Below are positions 17,185 to 22,939 of a stretch of DNA of 34,992 bases, in pieces (position 1 is the stretch's first letter; each line of letters begins with the position of its first letter). Position numbers and translations under genes: made by a program. The stretch comes from an uncultured Prevotellaceae bacterium. GTDB taxonomy: Bacteria; Bacteroidota; Bacteroidia; Bacteroidales; Bacteroidaceae. The notes under the pieces are model-generated. The model had not been told where the DNA came from, did no database searches, and saw only the letters and a list, made by a program, of their open reading frames with translations. The stretch lies in assembly GCA_947168045.1 (NCBI GenBank), contig CAMVKN010000041.1, positions 1 through 34,992 on the forward strand, given 5' to 3'.

Positions 17185-17589
17185 TCAACGAATGATGTGC
17201 CTCAGCGCAATGACATAGTAGTCGCGCGAGGCCGACAGGCAGAAGGGTGCCGACTCCGACCGGCATCTGCTGTCGTAGTAGGAATGGAGGGGTTTGACAA
17301 TATGCTGCCGTGCCATCCCGCTGAGGGGAGCCACGGTACGCTCGCTTCTGGAGCCCTGCGTGGGAATGAGACGCTGGGGGCGCGAGCTGCAGATGCGATA
17401 GAGCTGTGTGGCATCGGTCAGCACTGCCTCGTGTGGCTGCTGCCGATGAGGCGTAGTGACGGTGGACTCCGTAGGTTGCTGGCATGCCTGTTCCAACACG
17501 TCATCCTGTCCCTGCCAGCTTGCCCATACGGTCAGGCACACAGCTATCAGGGTGGTCAGTAACCACATCGTTCTATACGTCCGTTTCAT
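17185..17589 (-). CDS. Unrecognised small membrane-anchored or secreted protein
   Basis: I chose the ATG at 17589 (MKRTYRTMWLL, 134 residues). An ATG 12 bp upstream exists but overlaps the probable -7 box. A hydrophobic segment (MWLLTTLIAVCLTVWASW) follows three basic residues and acts as signal or anchor. The rest is polar, with Thr/Gln/Arg-rich parts (TESTVTTPHRQQPHEAVL, CSSRPQRLIPTQGSRSERT) and Cys residues that could pair in the periplasm. No family is recognised. The promoter is so close that the mRNA would be nearly leaderless. It lies between the TorF-like barrel gene and the 129-residue gene, all on the minus strand. Confidence 0.65.
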   Translation of the reverse strand: MKRTYRTMWLLTTLIAVCLTVWASWQGQDDVLEQACQQPTESTVTTPHRQQPHEAVLTDATQLYRICSSRPQRLIPTQGSRSERTVAPLSGMARQHIVKPLHSYYDSRCRSESAPFCLSASRDYYVIALRHIIR

Positions 17590-17598
17590 TTCGAGGTG

Positions 17599-17628
17599 CA
17601 AAAGTACAAAAAAAGAATGAAACGCAAA
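17599..17628 (-). promoter_or_regulatory. Bacteroidetes promoter for the 134-residue gene, near-leaderless
   Basis: On the minus strand TTTG (17625-17628), 18 bp, then TACTTTTG (17599-17606) fit the Bacteroidetes -33/-7 consensus well. The chosen start codon begins at 17589, only about 10 bp after the -7 box, so transcription would start within a few bases of the ATG. Confidence 0.65.
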
Positions 17629-17697
17629 GGGAAATGATGGTTTTCTTTCGCAGCAGCCCCCTTCACTTGATGGAATCGGGCTACATCGTCATGCCTG

Positions 17698-18423
17698 TTA
17701 CTCGATAGCCAATGTTAGTCCTACGACGAGGTGGGCCTTCTGCGAGCAGGGGTTGGCCACTACCTGCGCAAACAGGGGCAGGGAGAACGTGTCGGTGATG
17801 CGGAGTTCCTTCTCGGCCATGAGCGACAGGTGGGTGACGGCGAAGCCCCTGGTGGCGTAATAGTCGGTGGCAAAGGGCACTACACCCGCCGCGGCGGTCC
17901 ATTCGGCTCCGGCGAGGCGGAACGGGGCACTGGCCTCTATATAGCTGCTGTAGGCACGGTCGCCATCGTTGTTCACGCCGTCGGCGCCTGCAAAGTTGGT
18001 GTACCACTGCAGGCTGGCTACCCCGAAGTCGTAGCCGATGTTAGCCTCGAACACATGGTTGGTGCGATGGGCGTCGTAGAGGAAATAGCGTTCCTCGGGA
18101 GCGTTGACCCAATAGTCGGTGATGCCCACATTCAGTCCCCCCATGGCATAGCTGAGCGTAAGGTCAAGCTCCTTCGGGTCGGATGTGTCGGACAGGCCGA
18201 TGTTGCCCTGCGCCATGAGGCTCAATCCCTTGTAGGCCACGCCCATGGTAGGCTGTATGGACACGCTGCCCATCTCCTGGCCACGCCAGATGTACTGGCT
18301 CACCACATCAGCACTGATGGTGAGTTCCACCCCATCGTCCTCAACAGCGCCGTTGTCACGTTGTGCCACCAGCAGATGGGGGATGAATATGAGGAGCAGT
18401 AGCCAGTATTTTCTTGTCTTCAT
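17698..18423 (-). CDS. TorF-like outer-membrane beta-barrel protein
   Basis: A 241-residue protein with signal peptide MKTRKYWLLLLIFIPHLLVAQ. The mature protein is a run of alternating hydrophobic beta strands typical of a small barrel: ELTISADVVSQYIWRGQ, LTLSYAMGGLNVGITDYWV, HVFEANIGYDFGVASLQWY, and a last strand LVVGLTLAIE ending near the C-terminus. The SxYIWRG motif near the start is a hallmark of TorF/gcw_chp putative porins. Such proteins sit in the outer membrane; substrates are unknown. It is the only outer-membrane channel candidate in the window, but its own promoters and its small size argue against a dedicated role for large glycans. Two tandem promoter modules precede it. Confidence 0.75.
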   Translation of the reverse strand: MKTRKYWLLLLIFIPHLLVAQRDNGAVEDDGVELTISADVVSQYIWRGQEMGSVSIQPTMGVAYKGLSLMAQGNIGLSDTSDPKELDLTLSYAMGGLNVGITDYWVNAPEERYFLYDAHRTNHVFEANIGYDFGVASLQWYTNFAGADGVNNDGDRAYSSYIEASAPFRLAGAEWTAAAGVVPFATDYYATRGFAVTHLSLMAEKELRITDTFSLPLFAQVVANPCSQKAHLVVGLTLAIE

Positions 18424-18471
18424 ACGTCTTGGTCAGTTCTTTGTTTCATGTATCATCATGCTCACAGGGTG

Positions 18472-18502
18472 CAAAGGTACGAAAAGTTGAGAGCAAAACA
18501 AA
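18472..18502 (-). promoter_or_regulatory. Promoter module 1 for the TorF-like gene
   Basis: Minus-strand TTTG (18499-18502), 19-bp spacer, TACCTTTG (18472-18479): a complete Bacteroidetes -33/-7 pair. The -7 box is 48 bp upstream of the start codon at 18423. Confidence 0.7.
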
Positions 18503-18534
18503 AGAAATCCATTTCTTTTTTTGCCGAGACGGAG

Positions 18535-18563
18535 TACCTTCGCCGTTGCAGACGGCAAAGGTA
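18535..18563. repeat. Hairpin joining the two promoter modules
   Basis: TACCTTCGCCGT (18535-18546) and ACGGCAAAGGTA (18552-18563) pair over 11 of 12 positions around TGCAG. The right arm contains the -7 box of module 2. The left arm has a near -7 box (TACCTTCG) pointing the other way, making a palindromic, potentially bidirectional promoter site. Confidence 0.6.
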
Positions 18564-18586
18564 CGAAAAGTTGAGAGAAGAACAAA
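18556..18586 (-). promoter_or_regulatory. Promoter module 2, tandem copy
   Basis: Minus-strand TTTG (18583-18586), 19-bp spacer, TACCTTTG (18556-18563), identical spacing to module 1 and 84 bp upstream of it. Both read toward the TorF-like gene. Confidence 0.6.
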
Positions 18587-18669
18587 ACAAACTCATTTGT
18601 TTTTTCTTCCGAGACGGAGAATCCGAGCTCTGTTCGCTTGAAGAATAAAGCGGCACTTTACGAGCATAA

Positions 18670-18747
18670 CTCCATGCCTGGCGAAATAATCTCCATGCCT
18701 GGCGAGCAGAACTCAATGCCTGGCTGAATTATCTCCGTGCCTGGCTG
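18670..18747. repeat. Four-copy 21-bp tandem repeat
   Basis: Units start at 18670, 18691, 18712 and 18733, exactly 21 bp apart. Each has the core CTCCATGCCTGGCGA or a close variant (CTCAATGCCTGGCTG, CTCCGTGCCTGGCTG), followed by a variable 6-base part. A 21-bp period equals two helical turns. The array lies directly beside the decayed coding fragment. No known element is recognised. Confidence 0.9.
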
Positions 18748-18969
18748 TCATAAGTCGCGTTTTTTCTCGCGAGCGCGCGAAGGCCACACCTTCTGAAAGG
18801 TGTAGGTAACACTCAGCTGCACCTCGTCGTCACTGTACGACTTGATGTCCGTATCCATAATCGTCGAATGACATACAGCTCCATCCGTCTTGCAGTTGAA
18901 TGTCAGTTTGCCATTCTGATAGCTGATAGTCGGCTGGCCAGCGTGAGGGCTGTGTTCCGACCTTACCCC
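18748..18969 (-). pseudogene. Remnant of a C-terminal domain from a Bacteroidetes surface protein
   Basis: Read on the minus strand, 73 codons are open to TGA at 18748-18750 without a start codon context. The part PTISYQNGKLTFNC, followed by KTDGAVCHSTIMDTDIKSY and DDEVQLSVTYT, closely resembles the repeated C-terminal module (PTISYxNGKLTFxCxTEGxE...) common in secreted LRR and adhesin-like proteins of Prevotella and Bacteroides. After VTYT the usual ISVYAxKxGYxNS continuation is lost and replaced by basic residues. It lies in the same frame as the upstream esterase, separated by TGA-CAG-TAA. It could be debris from recombination or the cut-off tail of a once longer esterase. Confidence 0.7.
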
Positions 18970-18975
18970 TTACTG

Positions 18976-20130
18976 TCAAAGGTGTTTCTTGAAGAATTCC
19001 AGAATGCATTGCTGTGAGTTCTGCCCGCAACTGTGGGGCATATCCCAGAGTTCTGTCTGAATCTTGTCGCCTGCACCCTGACTCTCCCAGGTGTCATGCA
19101 TTGTCTTGAAGGCTTTCTCTACACCTGCCACGGGGAACAGCTTGTCCTGTGAGCCGTTGATAAAGAGCATGGCTTTCGGGCAGGCCATACTGGCCACGTG
19201 CGGATAGTCAAGCCATCGGCGCAGCCCGGGAAAGCAGTTGGCGAAGCCGCCATTCTCGGTGCGGTCATACTTGAACGACATCTGCTCGTCGGCAGTCACC
19301 ATCCAGCATACAGAGGCGCCGGCCTTGATGCGGTCGCTCAGTGCCGCCAGCATCCAGGCCCTGTAGCCACCCATCGACCAGCCCGCACATCCTATGCGCA
19401 GCTCGTCCACTTCGGGCATCTGTGCCAGATATTCCGTCGCTGCCAGGTCATCGTACGTCATGTATGCCGACAGGTCGACGCCATACATCATCATGTTGCC
19501 GGCTATGATGTCGTACATGTTGCGACGAGCACCCTCCTTCTGGCCTCGTTCACCCCACATCGGGGCATCCGTTGACAGCACCACATAGCCGTGCTGAGCC
19601 AAGTAGTCGCCCAGGAACTGTCCTTCATAGCCCTTCAGCCACTGCTGAGCATCCTCCTTGACGTCGGCGGGCTCGCAGTCCAAGGGCCGTATCATCTTCT
19701 CCTTGCCAATGAAGAGATGTCCACCATGGTCGTGCAGGACATTGACGGCAGGGAACGGCCCTTTACCGTCGGGAATCAGCACATAGGCCGGCACTGTATA
19801 GTAACGCGACAGCCTTATTTCCAGTTTGCGGGCCTTGTAACCCTGCCGCTGTTCCTCGCACAGCACCTTGACGTCGTAACCGCTGGCTGGGGGCGGAGGA
19901 GGGGCGAGCATGCAGTCGAAGACCTTCTGACGCGCAGCCCGTCGCCATGCGTCGAAGTCGCGAATGTCGCTGTGTCCCCACGCCAGAGGGTATTTGAAGT
20001 CGGCAATCAGTGAGTCGGCATAGACGGGCAGATTGCGCTCAAACTCATACTTCTCCCGCTGTTGGGCGCTGGCCGTCATACTAAAGCTGACAGCCAGCAG
20101 GCCTGCTATCGCAAATGTTTTTTTATCCAT
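18976..20130 (-). CDS. Secreted alpha/beta-hydrolase, probable polysaccharide esterase
   Basis: A 384-residue protein with signal peptide (MDKKTFAIAGLLAVSFSMTASAQ). The alpha/beta-hydrolase core has FPAVNVLHDHGGH (oxyanion region), nucleophile Ser252 in AGWSMGGYRAW, Asp329 in INGSQDKLF, and His366 in DMPHSCG, a complete triad. The pattern fits the acetylxylan-esterase/dienelactone-hydrolase-like group seen with plant polysaccharide genes in Bacteroidetes. A deacetylase role on xylan or pectin is likely but not certain. It begins inside the end of the CE7-like gene (25-bp overlap), so the two are cotranscribed and probably translationally coupled. Its stop is followed in frame by a second stop and a domain remnant. 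Confidence 0.85.
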   Translation of the reverse strand: MDKKTFAIAGLLAVSFSMTASAQQREKYEFERNLPVYADSLIADFKYPLAWGHSDIRDFDAWRRAARQKVFDCMLAPPPPPASGYDVKVLCEEQRQGYKARKLEIRLSRYYTVPAYVLIPDGKGPFPAVNVLHDHGGHLFIGKEKMIRPLDCEPADVKEDAQQWLKGYEGQFLGDYLAQHGYVVLSTDAPMWGERGQKEGARRNMYDIIAGNMMMYGVDLSAYMTYDDLAATEYLAQMPEVDELRIGCAGWSMGGYRAWMLAALSDRIKAGASVCWMVTADEQMSFKYDRTENGGFANCFPGLRRWLDYPHVASMACPKAMLFINGSQDKLFPVAGVEKAFKTMHDTWESQGAGDKIQTELWDMPHSCGQNSQQCILEFFKKHL

Positions 20131-21419
20131 TCTATCTGAAGCTGATTAGTTCCGCTGGTAGTCCAGTGCTCGTTGATGGGGGTGATGAGCGACTCCTTGG
20201 GAGCCGTGATGAGATTCCACACGATGTAGCTGGTGGTGGGCGGGCATACATTGTCGTTGAAGCCCCATGTCAGATAGACGGGGCACTCGATGCGGCGGGC
20301 AAAGTTCACCACATCGTAGTACTGCAGGGTCTGCACCTTCTGCGGTGTCAGCATGTTGTGCTGTCGGTTCATGTGCGGCCATCCCCCTGCGCGGCCATCC
20401 TGATAGCCGGCCACGTCGCTTAGTGCGGGATGATTGGCCACGCAGGCCGTCACACGCTTGTCGAGTGCAGCGGTAATCAGCGACAATGCTCCCCCCTGAC
20501 TGCCTCCCTGCACGATGATGTTCTGTCCGTCCCATTCGGGTAGCGTCGTCAGGTAGTCGATGGCCCTGACACAGGCCACGTAGACATGCTTCAGGTAGCT
20601 GTTCTCCCTGTCGTCCAGCCCGTTCTGCACATAGCCGTTTTCGTCTGAGAAGGTGCTGCTGATTTCCTGGAACGTGTCGTCGCTCAGCGTGGGGTTCAGT
20701 CCGTGAATCTCTATCATCAGGCGTATCAGTCCCTGGCGGCTGTAGTCGTCATTCACATTCTTGATGGTCTTGATGCCGGCGCCTGGAGGCGTCATCACCA
20801 CGGGGTACTTGCCCACGCGCTTCGGCTTCGTCAGGTAGCCGTAGATGCTGTGCCGTTTGTCGGTGCGTAGCTTCACCAGCAGGGCATCCACGTCGTCGGT
20901 GGTGTACTGCGGTGCCGGTTCCACGCTGACCGTGATGGGTGTCTTTCGCGCCTGCTCCAGGTTCGTGGCCCAGAAGTCGTCGAAGTCTTGAGGGTTCTTG
21001 GTGTAGGGCTTCAGCTGCTCGGGCGAGAAGCCCACCTTGACGTGGTGCTCCGTGGTCTGTCCGTCGATGGTGGCGCGGAGGCGCAGGTCGAGGAATCCCG
21101 CCTGCTTCATCGTGCCCATGTCGATGGTGGCACGTCCGCCCTTCAGCAGCACGCTGCCCTTGTCTGTAGGCGGCATCTCGTCGGGGCCGATCTCGTAGTC
21201 CACCGTCACGTTCTGAGGAATGCCATACTTGCAGAGCGTCACCTCCACCTTGGCTCGCTCGCCCGTCTTGTAGAGCCAGTCGGCATGGTCGGGCACTGTC
21301 AGCCACAGGTAGTCACTGCGATAAGGATAGTTCTCGGCCGTGGCAGGGAGCAGGGAGAAGTGAAAGGTGATGAGGGCTGCAGCCAGCAGCATCATCCATT
21401 TGCAGTTTGTTCGTTTCAT
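20106..21419 (-). CDS. Acetylxylan esterase-like protein, CE7/AXE1 type, with N-terminal domain
   Basis: A 437-residue protein with signal peptide (MKRTNCKWMMLLAAALITFH...ATA). An N-terminal beta-sandwich (about 30-135) precedes a CE7-type alpha/beta-hydrolase. Landmarks are YGYLTKPKRVGKYPVVMTPPGAG-like strand and loop, nucleophile Ser307 in VQGGSQGGALSL (the GxSQGG of CE7), Asp389 in WGFNDNVCPP, and His418 in INEHWTTSG. CE7 enzymes remove acetyl groups from xylan fragments and other acetylated sugars. It heads a two-gene unit with the overlapping esterase downstream. The start is supported by the signal peptide and a -7 box 33 bp upstream. Together the pair would strip acetyl groups before GH10 or GH3 attack. 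Confidence 0.88.
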   Translation of the reverse strand: MKRTNCKWMMLLAAALITFHFSLLPATAENYPYRSDYLWLTVPDHADWLYKTGERAKVEVTLCKYGIPQNVTVDYEIGPDEMPPTDKGSVLLKGGRATIDMGTMKQAGFLDLRLRATIDGQTTEHHVKVGFSPEQLKPYTKNPQDFDDFWATNLEQARKTPITVSVEPAPQYTTDDVDALLVKLRTDKRHSIYGYLTKPKRVGKYPVVMTPPGAGIKTIKNVNDDYSRQGLIRLMIEIHGLNPTLSDDTFQEISSTFSDENGYVQNGLDDRENSYLKHVYVACVRAIDYLTTLPEWDGQNIIVQGGSQGGALSLITAALDKRVTACVANHPALSDVAGYQDGRAGGWPHMNRQHNMLTPQKVQTLQYYDVVNFARRIECPVYLTWGFNDNVCPPTTSYIVWNLITAPKESLITPINEHWTTSGTNQLQIEWIKKHLR

Positions 21420-21451
21420 TGTCGTTTTGTTTATAGCTGTTAGTTCGTTTG

Positions 21452-21459
21452 CAAAGGTA
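21452..21459 (-). promoter_or_regulatory. Candidate -7 box for the esterase pair
   Basis: The minus strand reads TACCTTTG, an exact -7 match 33 bp upstream of the CE7-like start. It is one half of a divergent promoter pair in a 200-bp gap. No upstream TTTG is found at normal spacing. Confidence 0.5.
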
Positions 21460-21574
21460 CGAATAAAAGAAGAAAGAAGAGAGAAAAATTGGCGGGAGTT
21501 GCAGTAGCAGAATCCAAAAAACTATTTTTCTCCATATTCAGTACGATAATCCCCCTTTAAAGGCAAGGAATCCG

Positions 21575-21582
21575 TACCTTTG
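21575..21582 (+). promoter_or_regulatory. Candidate -7 box for the small pectinesterase gene
   Basis: TACCTTTG on the plus strand, 37 bp before the ATG at 21620. It is divergent from the esterase promoter at 21452-21459, with about 115 bp between. No -33 TTTG is seen, so an activator may bind the shared gap. Confidence 0.5.
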
Positions 21583-21619
21583 CAAAGAATAGTACAACAG
21601 ATCAATTATATTCACATCA

Positions 21620-22864
21620 ATGAAAAATCCAATACTGTTATCTGCTATGCTGATGGTAGCCGTGACTACTACAGCAGCCACTGCCAAGGAGAAGGGCGGT
21701 CAAGTGTTTCACGCCGTAGTAGCTCAGGATGGCACGGGTGACTATCTCACCGTGCAAGCCGCCATTGACGCAGCCCCCGTGGGTCGCACAGAGCCCTGGC
21801 GCATCTACATCAAAGAGGGGACTTACAAGGAGCATGTTGACATTCCCGAGTCAAAGCCCTATCTGAGTCTCATCGGCGAAGGACGCCACAAAACGCAAAT
21901 CAGCTGCGACCGCCTATGTGGTGGCCCCACGGGAGTGAAGGTCGATGAGGGAGCCACTGTGACGGCCCGCTCCAGTAATTTATTCTTCGAGGGCATCAAC
22001 TTTGTAAATTCCTACGGTCACGAACAGAAAGATGGCCCGCAGGCATTAGCTCTCTTCACACAGGGTGACCGAGTGGTGCTCAGTCGCTGCGGCCTGCTGT
22101 CGTTCCAGGACACTTGGCTGACGCCTTTCCGCTTGCCCAATCTACGCAACTACGCCGTTAATTGTTTCATCGAAGGAGCCGTTGACTTCATCTACGGCCA
22201 AGGAAACGTGTTCTTCGATAGCGACACATTATTTATTATGCGCAAGAAGGGCGGCTACATCGTGGCGCCCAATCATCATCCCGACACAGAGTGGGGCTAC
22301 GTCTTTCGCGATAATGTCATCACTGCGCCGGGCGATGCCATCGAGACTCAAGTCTTTCTGGGTCGTCCGTGGCATGCGCAACCGAAAGTGGCCTTCATCA
22401 ACACTAAGGCCGAGGTAACCGTCTACCCCGAGGGCTGGCGCAACCACATGGGCGGTCTGCCCACACTTTTTGCTGAGTATGGCACCACCGACTGGCAGGG
22501 GCATCGCCTGGATCTATCGCACCGCTGTTCGCGCTACTGGGTAGAGAACGAGCAGAAAGACACCATCTGGTGTACGTCTAAGGCCGTCATCACTGCCGAC
22601 GAGGCTGCCCTCTATACGGTTGAGAATGTGCTCTCGGGCACCGATGGCTGGCAGCCTCGCCAGGTAATGACGTCCTGCCCCCAGCCCGTGGTCGGCATTG
22701 TTGGCAAGTACCTTATATGGCAGCCCGTGGCCGATGCCGTGGGCTATGTGGTGACCGTCAACGGACAAACCAAGCGATTTACCACCGACTGCCGCACGCC
22801 GTACAACAAAAAGAATACCTACCGCGTGCAGTCCGTCAGTCGGTGGGGAGCACTGAGCAGATGA
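21620..22864 (+). CDS. Secreted pectinesterase, CE8 (single catalytic domain plus FN3-like tail)
   Basis: A 414-residue protein with signal peptide (ending TAATA). The CE8 right-handed beta-helix covers about residues 28-335: DGTGDYLTVQAAIDAAP, GPQALAL, FQDTWL with Asp164, GAVDFIYGQGNVFF with Asp189, and LGRPWH with Arg249, so the catalytic set is complete. The last 70 residues (WQPVADAVGYVVTVNGQ...) form an FN3-like module shared with the large CE8 at 27517. It removes methyl esters from homogalacturonan, making it accessible to the pectate lyase encoded convergently next door. No CBM or lipobox is seen, so a periplasmic site is likely. Confidence 0.93.
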   Translation: MKNPILLSAMLMVAVTTTAATAKEKGGQVFHAVVAQDGTGDYLTVQAAIDAAPVGRTEPWRIYIKEGTYKEHVDIPESKPYLSLIGEGRHKTQISCDRLCGGPTGVKVDEGATVTARSSNLFFEGINFVNSYGHEQKDGPQALALFTQGDRVVLSRCGLLSFQDTWLTPFRLPNLRNYAVNCFIEGAVDFIYGQGNVFFDSDTLFIMRKKGGYIVAPNHHPDTEWGYVFRDNVITAPGDAIETQVFLGRPWHAQPKVAFINTKAEVTVYPEGWRNHMGGLPTLFAEYGTTDWQGHRLDLSHRCSRYWVENEQKDTIWCTSKAVITADEAALYTVENVLSGTDGWQPRQVMTSCPQPVVGIVGKYLIWQPVADAVGYVVTVNGQTKRFTTDCRTPYNKKNTYRVQSVSRWGALSR

Positions 22865-22874
22865 ATATTTTTTT

Positions 22875-22892
22875 GGAGTTAAAGGAGTTAAA
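22875..22892 (+). repeat. Two tandem 9-bp repeats and a small hairpin in the convergent gap
   Basis: GGAGTTAAA occurs twice in a row (22875-22892), followed by the hairpin ATAGC-TTT-GCTAT (22897-22909). The 75-bp gap separates convergent CE8 and PL1 genes. The hairpin is weak as a terminator. Confidence 0.55.
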
Positions 22893-22939
22893 GACAATAG
22901 CTTTGCTATGGATTTCACCCCTGAGACAAAGGCTGCCGT

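Larger units (their letters stand above)
18471..18626 (-). repeat. Tandem duplication (84-bp period) of a promoter-bearing module
   Basis: Copies begin at 18471 and 18555 with the same 23-base opening except at the last position or two (GCAAAGGTACGAAAAGTTGA...). Each continues through an A-rich/T-rich hairpin (AAAAGAAAT/ATTTCTTTT in copy 1, AAACAAA/TTTGTTT in copy 2) and closes with CCGAGACGGAG. The flanking sequences differ. The hairpin bases differ while symmetry is kept, as expected when structure is conserved. Confidence 0.85.

Noticed and set aside
18462..18716. 84-residue minus-strand frame through the promoter cassettes
   Set aside because: It is made of the repeated promoter modules and the 21-bp repeat; no protein family resemblance.
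18830..19030. 66-residue frame across the esterase end and the remnant
   Set aside because: It overlaps the real esterase C-terminus in another frame. The family-like sequence is in the frame ending at 18748 instead.
22897..22909. Bidirectional terminator between CE8 and PL1
   Set aside because: The stem is only 5 AT-rich base pairs and no U-tract follows closely, so I do not call it a terminator.
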